Assembly: GCA_029256865.1 (NCBI GenBank)
Contig: JARIEH010000252.1
Coordinates: 1 to 8,505 of the forward strand
Reading direction: 5' to 3'
Source of the DNA: Psychrobacter sp.
GTDB taxonomy: Bacteria > Pseudomonadota > Gammaproteobacteria > Pseudomonadales > Moraxellaceae
Length of the DNA stretch: 8,505 bases
Below are positions 1 to 5,494 of this stretch, in pieces. Numbering within the stretch: the stretch's first letter is position 1; the number at the start of each line of letters is the position of its first letter. The notes under the pieces are model-generated. The model did not search any database. It had not been told where the DNA came from and saw only the letters and a program-made list of their open reading frames with translations. The position numbers and the translations under genes were made by a program.

Positions 1-324
1 TAATTCTTTGGCAAATTTTTGCAAAGCAAATTTTTTGCTTTTATCTGCTTCTTGTTCCATCCGCTTTTGTGCATTGTAAGCTTCTGCATTGGCACGGGCA
101 GTGGTTTCTTTCGCTTGTTTAACTTCGCCTTCTAGTTCTGCGATACGCGCGTTAAAAGCATCAATATCGATCTCACTTTCGATAGTCTTGTCTTCACCTG
201 AGTTGTTTTGTGGATCAAACTCATTCAGCGTTTCTGCTAAGACGCTTTCTTCACGGTCGATATTGCTTTGTGCTGCTTTTGGATTTTTGACGTCATACTC
301 GTGGTTAGGGACTTGCTCGCTCAT
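1..324 (-). CDS. grpE: GrpE nucleotide exchange factor of DnaK, N-terminal part (runs off the left edge)
   Basis: These are the first 108 residues of a protein cut off by the window edge. It starts MSEQVPNHEYDVKNPK, has an acidic, poorly conserved N-terminal tail (about residues 1-55), then a heptad-rich coiled coil (IAELEGEVKQAKETTARA). It ends in the segment NAQKRMEQEADKSKKFALQK, which is the hallmark of the GrpE long helix (the family pattern is N-x-x-K/R-R-x-x-x-E-x-x-x-x-x-K-F-A). GrpE is the cytosolic dimer that makes DnaK release ADP, so it sets the rate of the Hsp70 folding cycle. The C-terminal four-helix bundle and beta wing lie outside the window. The start at 324 has a good ribosome binding site (AAGGAG, 5 bases before ATG). 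A heat-shock-like promoter lies about 100 bases upstream. dnaK is often close to grpE but cannot be seen here. Confidence 0.93.
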   Translation of the reverse strand, partial: MSEQVPNHEYDVKNPKAAQSNIDREESVLAETLNEFDPQNNSGEDKTIESEIDIDAFNARIAELEGEVKQAKETTARANAEAYNAQKRMEQEADKSKKFALQKFAKEL

Positions 325-430
325 GATAACTCCTTGTGATTTTAATAATAAGTTTTAACAATTTAACAAGCGTTTAGTACTTTTGGATGCCGACTGGTTA
401 TTTGGCATAACAATATCTAATAGCTGATTG

Positions 431-457
431 ATAAAGGTGATGAGTACAAATTTCAAG
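431..457 (-). promoter_or_regulatory. Possible sigma-32 (heat-shock) promoter of grpE
   Basis: Read on the minus strand, CTTGAA (457-452) is followed by a 12-base spacer and CACCTTTAT (439-431). The known sigma-32 consensus is CTTGAA, about 13-15 bases, then CCCCATTTA. The -35 match is perfect and continues as CTTGAAA. The -10 match is partial and the spacer slightly short. Transcription would start near 424, leaving a leader of about 100 bases before the grpE ATG. grpE is a classical sigma-32 target in gammaproteobacteria, which supports the call. Confidence 0.4.
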
Positions 458-613
458 CCTAGGCGGTAGGTATTTTTCTTGTCGACAATATAAGTCATCC
501 CAATTTTGGTCTATGCTTTATAAGATATCTGTCTTTATTAACCATAAATCTGCAGAGAATATAATAAAACATACAAAAAACCTCATCTACTGCTCATACC
601 TTACTATTATTAT

Positions 614-642
614 TTGAGGTATTACTAAACGATACTTAAAAT
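614..642 (+). promoter_or_regulatory. Sigma-70-type promoter of the esterase gene
   Basis: TTGAGG (614-619) and TAAAAT (637-642) are separated by exactly 17 bases. This gives 4 of 6 matches at -35, including TTGA, and 5 of 6 at -10. The predicted start near 649 leaves a leader of about 55 bases before the ATG at 705. The DNA around it is AT-rich, so chance matches are possible, but the spacing and position are good. Confidence 0.5.
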
Positions 643-704
643 CATTATATTTGCCTTATTATTGTATTCAACACTATAACTTAAGTTCAAGTAGAGGCTG
701 ATTA

Positions 705-2147
705 ATGACAGCTGATACTGACGATCATTCCCTTGGAGGTTTTATGCCTAATTTATCAGTAGCATCGTTTGATGACCTGCTTCATAAGGCGGTAAAGACA
801 TTCAAACTTACCTCTTTAGGTCAAGTCGAAAGCGATAAACATGAAGCTGGCGCTGAGCCTTTATCAGTCAGACCTAAGATTTGTAGTTACAACCCCATAG
901 CAGCCTATCAAAAGCATACCTTGCACTATGTCATGAAAGGCTTGGGTTATTTACCGACACCATTGCTAGACGGTTTAATTAGATATTTAAATGGTCCCAC
1001 ATCAAAACAGTATTTACATGTTGATGCGCATCTGCGCTTAATACTCGCTGTAAATAGCAAGCTTAAAAGACCATTACAATTAACAGAAATGGCAGAGCTT
1101 CGCAAAAAATTCGCGGCCGATGCGGTTGCGATGCAATCGCCTAAAGTATGGCAAAAAAATCATGCCAGCAGACTCAGTCATATAAAGTGTTTTGCTAATA
1201 GAAATCTTTCGACGGTGGATTGGGAGGATAAAGTCATCAATAATGCTGATGACGGTGACATGACTGTACGTTGCTATCAAGCAAAGGCTGACTCTACAAA
1301 AGACAACTCTACAAAAAGCAATAGTCAAAATCCTGATGAGGTGGTGATGTTGTTTTTTCATGGCGGTGGATTTTGTATTGGCGATGTCAATACTCATCAC
1401 GAATTCTGTCATACCGTCTGTGCACAAACTGGCTGGGCAGTGGTTAGTATGGATTATCGCTTGGCACCAGAGCACCCTTCTCCAGCAGCCCTACGAGACT
1501 GTATTAGCGCGTATGCTTGGCTGGCTGAAAACTGCCATACGCTCGGTGCGTCATCATCACGTATCGTAATGGCAGGCGATAGTGCGGGCGGCGGTCTATC
1601 AACCTTGATTGCGCAGCAAGTGATCACCCCAACCGAAACGGCATGGATAGATCTGGGTTTAGAAGGTCAAAAAACATTTAATCTCTTAAAAAAGCTTCCT
1701 CATCCAATCGCACAAGTGCCTTTATACCCAGTGACCGATGTCGAAAACGACTATCCAAGTTGGGAGTTGTATGGTGAAGGTTTATTATTGGATCATGCGG
1801 ATGTGGCCGTATTCGATGCGGCCTGTTTGGAGAATAGTCCGCTGCCACGCCAGCACATTCTCAACTCTCCAATGCTGGGTAATAACAGCCAAGTTTGCCC
1901 TACTTATGTGGTCGTTGCTGAGCTGGATGTGTTACGTGATGAGGCTTTTGCCTATGCCAAACAGTTACAGGATTTTGGTATTGAAGTTAAGATTCGCACG
2001 GTACTGGGTGCACCCCATGGTTTTATTAATTTAATGAGTGTGCATAAAGGACTGGGCTGCGAAACCGAACATATTATTGAAGAGTTTAGTAGCTTTGTTA
2101 GGCAATTGATTCAAAAACAAAAGAGCACCTTATCTGCAGCAGCCTAA
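705..2147 (+). CDS. Alpha/beta hydrolase, HSL-type (family IV) esterase/lipase
   Basis: 480 residues. The C-terminal 270 residues form an alpha/beta hydrolase-3 domain with all family IV signatures. These are the oxyanion-hole motif HGGGF at 219-223, YRLAPEHP shortly after, the nucleophile elbow GDSAGG with Ser293, the acid Asp408 in ELDVLRDEA, and His438 in APHGF. It is therefore expected to hydrolyse carboxylic esters, probably short to medium acyl chains; the substrate cannot be told from sequence. The first 200 residues are an extra N-terminal region with no motif I recognise, followed by a Ser/Thr/Asn/Lys-rich linker just before the core. Typical family IV enzymes are about 300-320 residues, so this is a long form. 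No signal peptide is visible, so it is probably cytosolic or loosely membrane-attached. The start at 705 has TAGAGG 7 bases upstream; a second ATG at 744 has its own GGAGG. The gene converges on the phosphoesterase with only 25 bases between stop codons and no clear terminator hairpin. Confidence 0.9.
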   Translation: MTADTDDHSLGGFMPNLSVASFDDLLHKAVKTFKLTSLGQVESDKHEAGAEPLSVRPKICSYNPIAAYQKHTLHYVMKGLGYLPTPLLDGLIRYLNGPTSKQYLHVDAHLRLILAVNSKLKRPLQLTEMAELRKKFAADAVAMQSPKVWQKNHASRLSHIKCFANRNLSTVDWEDKVINNADDGDMTVRCYQAKADSTKDNSTKSNSQNPDEVVMLFFHGGGFCIGDVNTHHEFCHTVCAQTGWAVVSMDYRLAPEHPSPAALRDCISAYAWLAENCHTLGASSSRIVMAGDSAGGGLSTLIAQQVITPTETAWIDLGLEGQKTFNLLKKLPHPIAQVPLYPVTDVENDYPSWELYGEGLLLDHADVAVFDAACLENSPLPRQHILNSPMLGNNSQVCPTYVVVAELDVLRDEAFAYAKQLQDFGIEVKIRTVLGAPHGFINLMSVHKGLGCETEHIIEEFSSFVRQLIQKQKSTLSAAA

Positions 2148-2172
2148 TCTTTATTGAAACTCCTGTAGCAGT

Positions 2173-3249
2173 TCATGGGGCTTGCTGTAGGGTTATAACC
2201 CATATCTCAGAGCGCGTACCCAATCTAAATGGCACCGCGCCAAACCCATAGCCTGATGTCACCAAAAACCACGTCTCCTCAATTTTCTTACTGCCATGAG
2301 CTAAGGGTGTGAACCACTGCATTAATGTTGTTAAAGGAAATATCTGTCCACCATGAGTATGTCCTGATAAATGCAAATCAATCGGCAAGATGCTTATCTC
2401 ATCAAGTGCTGTAGGACGATGTTCTAAGAATATAACAGGCTTGTCTGTTTCTACGTGAGTCAATAGCTCCTTCGCTGTCAAACGTGTCAGATCAACATCA
2501 TCCGAACGTCCAACCAACCATACCGAATTCTCTAGCTGTATACTCTCATTATCAAGCGCTTTGATACCTGCTCTTTCAACTGCATCCGCTATCCGCTTTT
2601 CATAACCCAGATAATCGTGATTACCTAAGGTCGCATAAACACCCAATGGTGCCTCTAACTTGGAGAGACGCTCATGCATATTTGTCTTATCATAGGCGAT
2701 AGTCGTATCATTCATGATATCACCAGCAATGACTACGATATCAACGTCCTGTGCATCAACTAGGTTTACCAATTTATCTATTTGTCGATTACCAAACCAT
2801 CTGCCCAAATGCATATCAGATATTAACGCAATTTCCATGGGTTGTTTCAGCGGCTTATCTGTCGTTACCGTCAGACGCTGCACTACGGGTGAGTAAGCAT
2901 TAAATACGGCGAGACCAACAATCCCTACATAAACAAAAATAGCAAACAAACGAAGAAGTATTGGCCGTGACGGCTGCTTTGTTAGAATTTTACGATAGAG
3001 CAGGGCAACCACAGCAGTTATAAAGGCTGCATATAGCATAAAGCCCTGCAAAATACTGATGACTAAATATATATGGAAACGATCTAGCCAAAACTCACTC
3101 AATCCATAAGCCAAAAAGACATTATTGATAATAAAGACAGCCAATATAATAGCTACCTTAGTAGCAAGCCGTTCTGGTTTGATCAACCAAAAAAAAATAG
3201 CACTGACTATTAACACTAAAGCTTGAGTGAAAATTATAAATAACCACAT
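2173..3249 (-). CDS. Membrane-anchored calcineurin-like metallophosphoesterase (YkuE/YaeI-like)
   Basis: 358 residues in two parts. The N-terminal 120 residues hold four hydrophobic helices (roughly 3-23, 31-50, 60-84, 98-117). The rest is a metallophosphoesterase domain with the full metal-binding set: Asp145 and His147 in ISDMHLG, Asp177 in AGDI, Asn210/His211 in GNHD, His277 in LEHRP, and His297/His299 in SGHTHGGQ. The loops after helices 1 and 3 are rich in Lys/Arg, so the positive-inside rule places the catalytic domain on the periplasmic side (inference). Relatives include YkuE of Bacillus and YaeI of E. coli, proposed to act on lipid or envelope phosphoesters. An LpxH/LpxG-like role in lipid A synthesis is possible but not supported specifically. 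No good ribosome binding site is seen before the ATG, yet no better internal start exists because helix 1 begins at residue 3. It is probably transcribed alone or by read-through from the epimerase gene 221 bases upstream. Confidence 0.88.
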   Translation of the reverse strand: MWLFIIFTQALVLIVSAIFFWLIKPERLATKVAIILAVFIINNVFLAYGLSEFWLDRFHIYLVISILQGFMLYAAFITAVVALLYRKILTKQPSRPILLRLFAIFVYVGIVGLAVFNAYSPVVQRLTVTTDKPLKQPMEIALISDMHLGRWFGNRQIDKLVNLVDAQDVDIVVIAGDIMNDTTIAYDKTNMHERLSKLEAPLGVYATLGNHDYLGYEKRIADAVERAGIKALDNESIQLENSVWLVGRSDDVDLTRLTAKELLTHVETDKPVIFLEHRPTALDEISILPIDLHLSGHTHGGQIFPLTTLMQWFTPLAHGSKKIEETWFLVTSGYGFGAVPFRLGTRSEIWVITLQQAP

Positions 3250-3252
3250 AAT
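3223..3252 (+). promoter_or_regulatory. Possible plus-strand promoter divergent from the phosphoesterase gene
   Basis: TTGAGT (3223-3228) and CATAAT (3247-3252) are spaced by 18 bases, with 4 of 6 and 5 of 6 matches to the sigma-70 consensus. The element overlaps the phosphoesterase start codon and points away from that gene, into DNA with no plus-strand protein gene. It is reported because a terminator-like hairpin with a six-T tail follows about 90 bases downstream. Confidence 0.25.
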
Positions 3253-3258
3253 AAGGTC

Positions 3259-3347
3259 TGAGCAAATAAAGATGTGACTATCTTACGCCAAAACCCTGAC
3301 GCGCTAAAGACAGAGAGTCTGATATCATCAAAACTCTCTGGTTTTTT
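3259..3347 (+). ncRNA. Candidate small RNA (promoter-to-terminator unit)
   Basis: The predicted start comes from the promoter-like sequence at 3223-3252, and the 3' end is the T-run at 3342-3347. The resulting transcript of about 89 nt carries no reading frame of note. It would be antisense to the phosphoesterase leader. This rests only on signal spacing and an 8-bp terminator stem; no family is recognised. Confidence 0.18.
3311..3347 (+). terminator. Intrinsic terminator-like hairpin, plus-strand orientation
   Basis: CAGAGAGT (3311-3318) pairs perfectly with ACTCTCTG (3333-3340) around a 14-base loop, and GTTTTTT follows at once. The T-run is on the plus strand, although both flanking genes are on the minus strand. 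On the minus strand the same stem is followed only by TCTTTAG, so it could be a weak terminator for the epimerase transcript. A second pairing is possible: CATCAAAAC (3326-3334) with GTTTT and GATG (3341-3351, two bulged T), which excludes the first stem. Confidence 0.35.
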
Positions 3348-3433
3348 GATGTTTTATGAGCAATTCTGCAGTTCACTTAGTTTAAAAAAAAACAGTTAGA
3401 TCATAAGTCATTCTCTTGAAAACCCAGAACTCA

Positions 3434-3465
3434 GTTAACTTTGTTTCATGTGAAACAAGGTTAAC
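3434..3465. promoter_or_regulatory. Long palindrome containing a parS-like ParB-binding site
   Basis: GTTAACTTTGTTTCA (3434-3448) and TGAAACAAGGTTAAC (3451-3465) are inverted repeats with 14 of 15 positions matching and a 2-base centre. The core TGTTTCATGTGAAACA (3442-3457) differs from the widely conserved chromosomal parS consensus TGTTTCACGTGAAACA at one central base. It begins 5 bases past the epimerase stop codon. The adjacent dprA-tsaC cluster lies near oriC in Pseudomonas, where parS sites occur. The alternative is a transcription terminator: the plus strand has TTTTCC after the stem, while the minus strand, in the gene's direction, has no T-run. I favour parS-like, with a terminator role not excluded. 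Confidence 0.5.
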
Positions 3466-3470
3466 TTTTC

Positions 3471-4457
3471 CTACTTCTGCTCTTCTAGTGCTTGCTTGAA
3501 CGTTGGCTGTTTAAACTCGTAACCCGCGTCAAGTAATGCTTGCGGCAATACTTTTTGTCCATTAATCAACAATGTCGACATCTCACCAAATAACAGTTTG
3601 AGAAAAAAGCTTGGCAAAGTAAAAAATGTCGGACGGTGTAGCCACAACCCAAGAGCTTTGGTAAAAGTTTGATTGGTTACTGGATTGGGCGCTGTAAGGT
3701 TATATACTACTGCTGGCGTAGCACTTCCTGTCTGCAAGCTGTTGTCATTTGTGGTTTTTGCAGAGTGATACTGTGGGCTTTGACTGTTCGCATAATTAGC
3801 AAGATGCCGCTCAATAATGAATATCACTGCCCCTACCCAATCCTCACGGCTGACCCAGCTCATAATTTGCTGACCATCACCTAGCTGACCACCCGCCCCT
3901 AACTTAAATGGTAGTAGCAATTTACCGATCATTCCACCATCAGGATGGATAACGACGCCGGTACGAACGATAGCCACTGGTACGCCATAATCGGTCGCTT
4001 TTAAGGCTAACTGTTCCCACTCATCACATAATTGATGAGAAAAATCCATTTTGTAGTCGCTGTTTTCAGTCAGTGGTTTATCACCTTGGACTCCATACCA
4101 ACCAATTGCTGAACCGCTAACCAATAGCTTAGGTTTGGTACTGCTGCGGGCCATAAACTCAAGCAGCGACTTTGTTGGTTTCACGCGACTGGCAAGCAGT
4201 TGCTCTTTACGTGTATCGCTCCAGCGCTTATCAGCAATGCCAGCACCGGCTAGATTTACAATCACATCAAAGCTTTTATCGGTCTTTGCAAGCTCATCAT
4301 AAGTCATCATACTGATACCGTCAGGATGCGCTTGGTTGCTATCGCGGGTCAGCCAAGTGATATCAACATCCTTATCCTGCGTATGATAACGTGTCATTAG
4401 CTCACGACTAAAGGCACTGCCCAAAAATCCTGAACCACCACTTATTAGAATATTCAT
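3471..4457 (-). CDS. TIGR01777-family (YfcH/SDR39U1-type) NAD(P)-dependent epimerase
   Basis: 328 residues. An N-terminal Rossmann fold is marked by ISGGSGFLGSAF (Gly7, Gly10, Gly13), then NLAGAGIADKRW (68-79) and SGSAIGWYG (114-122). All three are signatures of the extended SDR subfamily that includes E. coli YfcH and human SDR39U1. The C-terminus (from about LPSFFLKLLFGEM to LPQALLDAGYEFKQPTFKQALEE) is the DUF1731 tail that defines the family. The biochemical substrate is unknown for the whole family. A polar insert of about 30 residues (Ser/Asn/Gln/Thr-rich, roughly 222-252) interrupts the second half and looks lineage-specific. The ATG at 4457 is chosen because it has AGGGAG 6 bases upstream and because the family begins MxILIxGGxGFLG. 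An ATG 30 bases earlier (4487) lacks a ribosome binding site. The gene has its own promoter-like elements and is 208 bases from tsaC. Confidence 0.9.
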   Translation of the reverse strand: MNILISGGSGFLGSAFSRELMTRYHTQDKDVDITWLTRDSNQAHPDGISMMTYDELAKTDKSFDVIVNLAGAGIADKRWSDTRKEQLLASRVKPTKSLLEFMARSSTKPKLLVSGSAIGWYGVQGDKPLTENSDYKMDFSHQLCDEWEQLALKATDYGVPVAIVRTGVVIHPDGGMIGKLLLPFKLGAGGQLGDGQQIMSWVSREDWVGAVIFIIERHLANYANSQSPQYHSAKTTNDNSLQTGSATPAVVYNLTAPNPVTNQTFTKALGLWLHRPTFFTLPSFFLKLLFGEMSTLLINGQKVLPQALLDAGYEFKQPTFKQALEEQK

Positions 4458-4504
4458 ACCCTGCTCCCTGTCACTATTAATCGTCATTTAGTAAAATCAT
4501 TACC

Positions 4505-4541
4505 TTTATAGCTATCGTCTTCCTTTTTGAAAATTATATCA
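4505..4541 (-). promoter_or_regulatory. Overlapping promoter candidates of the epimerase gene
   Basis: On the minus strand there are two options. The first is an extended -10 element TGATATAAT (4541-4533) with a perfect TATAAT and the upstream TGn, but no good -35. The second is TTTTCA (4533-4528), 17 bases, then TATAAA (4510-4505), matching 4 of 6 and 5 of 6. They would give leaders of about 70 and 40 bases before the ATG at 4457. Either or both may work. Confidence 0.45.
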
Positions 4542-4569
4542 AAATGACTTTTACATACTTTTGGTAAAG

Positions 4570-4603
4570 AAAAAAAACGGTTACTGACAGTCATTTATGA
4601 CTG
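4570..4603 (-). terminator. Possible terminator downstream of tsaC
   Basis: CAGTCAT and ATGACTG (4588-4603) form a perfect 7-bp stem with a 2-base centre. On the minus strand it is followed, after 10 bases, by a run of eight T (4577-4570). The hairpin lies about 60 bases past the tsaC stop. The gap between stem and T-run is longer than in a standard intrinsic terminator and the stem is not GC-rich, so the call is tentative. A short operator is the alternative. Confidence 0.3.
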
Positions 4604-4665
4604 CGAAAATCAAAAATATAACTGAAGAAGTCACGATAAATATTCTATAAAGTATTTATGAAACT

Positions 4666-5295
4666 TTAACGAATAACCTGTCCTGTAATGGCATCACATA
4701 TTTGGCTAGGTAACGTATAACCTAAGGTCTCAGCTTGTAAATAGCGGATTTTTTCACCGAAATATGCATAAGCTTCGTCAAATTTATCAGCAGGCGGATG
4801 ACCTGATGGATTGCAACTGGTTGAAACCAGCAGTCCAAATGGATTATGAACACTGACCATCTGTTGGCAAAGTTGACGAATCATAGGATGAGCAATGACT
4901 CTAACAGCGACAGTCTGATACTGGCCAGTTATCCATGAGGGTATGGTTGTCACAAGCGCCTGTGGAATGGGGAGTAGCCAAGTATGCGCTTGCCGATATT
5001 GCAAATCATTAGTGTCGCTATCTGTCTGCCAGCTATTGATGACTTGTTGACGCTGACTTTCTTCTAAAGCCTCTAGTAAAGCCGCTAAGCGCTTTTCACT
5101 GTCAGTAATAACGATCATGCCTTTACTTTGTGGACGCTGTTTGATATCCAAAATACGCTGAACGGCCACTTCATCATAAGCATCACAGCCAATACCCCAG
5201 ACGCTTTCAGTTGGATAAGCGAGCAGTTGCCCTTCTTTGAGCCACTTAGCAGCTTCAAAGACAGAGTCAGTAATAAAAGATGCAGGTTGGTTCAT
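4666..5295 (-). CDS. tsaC: Threonylcarbamoyl-AMP synthase TsaC (YrdC/Sua5 domain)
   Basis: 209 residues, a little longer than E. coli TsaC (about 190). It makes threonylcarbamoyl-AMP from threonine, bicarbonate and ATP, the first step of the t6A37 modification of ANN-decoding tRNAs in the cytosol. The TsaB/TsaD/TsaE complex then transfers the group to tRNA. Diagnostic features are the YPTESVWGIGCDA motif (27-39), the KxR signature K52-Q-R54 in ILDIKQRPQSKG, and the SxN signature S160-C-N162 in STSCNPSG. All are present, so it should be active. It is the short TsaC form, without the extra Sua5 domain. No Shine-Dalgarno sequence is seen before the ATG. The seven bases TGAACCA occur twice, once just upstream and once overlapping the start codon. 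It follows dprA, as in Pseudomonas, but a 199-base gap with a tandem repeat separates them, so it may have its own promoter. Confidence 0.93.
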   Translation of the reverse strand: MNQPASFITDSVFEAAKWLKEGQLLAYPTESVWGIGCDAYDEVAVQRILDIKQRPQSKGMIVITDSEKRLAALLEALEESQRQQVINSWQTDSDTNDLQYRQAHTWLLPIPQALVTTIPSWITGQYQTVAVRVIAHPMIRQLCQQMVSVHNPFGLLVSTSCNPSGHPPADKFDEAYAYFGEKIRYLQAETLGYTLPSQICDAITGQVIR

Positions 5296-5401
5296 GGTTT
5301 GAATGGTTCAAAAACATATAAAAGTGAGCTTTAATAATAACACAAGAGTATCAGATACTAGGTCAGGAGAGTTTACAAACTGTCGAAATTACATTTAGCT
5401 C

Positions 5402-5457
5402 AAAGACTCAGAGACTTAGAGACTTAGAGACTTAGAGACTTAGAGACTTAGAGACTT
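5402..5457. repeat. Octanucleotide tandem repeat (AGAGACTT)n
   Basis: Six perfect consecutive copies of AGAGACTT occupy 5410-5457, preceded by one degenerate copy AAAGACTC (5402-5409). They lie 37 bases past the dprA stop and about 107 bases upstream of the tsaC start, entirely intergenic. Such perfect arrays are prone to slipped-strand length change. Each step would change the dprA-tsaC spacing by 8 bases. There are no spacers, so it is not a CRISPR array. Confidence 0.95.
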
Positions 5458-5494
5458 CCAAACAGAGCAGTTTGAAGGTAGAAAGAACATCATT

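Larger units (their letters stand above)
325..704. other. Divergent intergenic region between grpE and the esterase gene
   Basis: This is 380 bases of AT-rich DNA without a convincing gene on either strand. It holds the grpE ribosome binding site (about 330-335), a sigma-32-like promoter reading left (431-457), a sigma-70-like promoter reading right (614-642) and the esterase ribosome binding site (692-697). Small inverted repeats are present, for example GTTAT/ATAAC around 397-411 and ACCTCA/TGAGGT spanning about 579-620. The second could form a hairpin over the esterase -35 element, but none is long enough to be called an operator. The remainder shows nothing I recognise. Confidence 0.6.

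Noticed and set aside
89..358. Plus-strand open frame of 89 codons across the grpE start
   Set aside because: It is antisense to the conserved GrpE N-terminus, has a serine/leucine-rich shadow composition and no family resemblance.
1080..1475. Minus-strand open frame of 131 codons inside the esterase gene
   Set aside because: It lies wholly opposite the esterase, covering its HGGG region, and has no ribosome binding site or recognisable domain.
2148..2172. Bidirectional terminator between the convergent esterase and phosphoesterase genes
   Set aside because: The 25 bases hold no inverted repeat or T-run. The similar words TGTAGCA and TGCTGTAG nearby do not pair.
4458..4487. Upstream ATG (4487) as epimerase start
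   Set aside because: It has no ribosome binding site and would add 10 residues before the family's typical MNILISGGSGFLG start, which itself has AGGGAG at the right distance.
5347..5359. Palindrome AGTATC-A-GATACT upstream of tsaC as an operator
   Set aside because: It is perfect but only 13 bases, AT-rich and isolated; no matching promoter or known regulator site could be assigned.
5402..5457. CRISPR array
   Set aside because: The 8-base units are directly adjacent with no spacers, and no cas genes are present.
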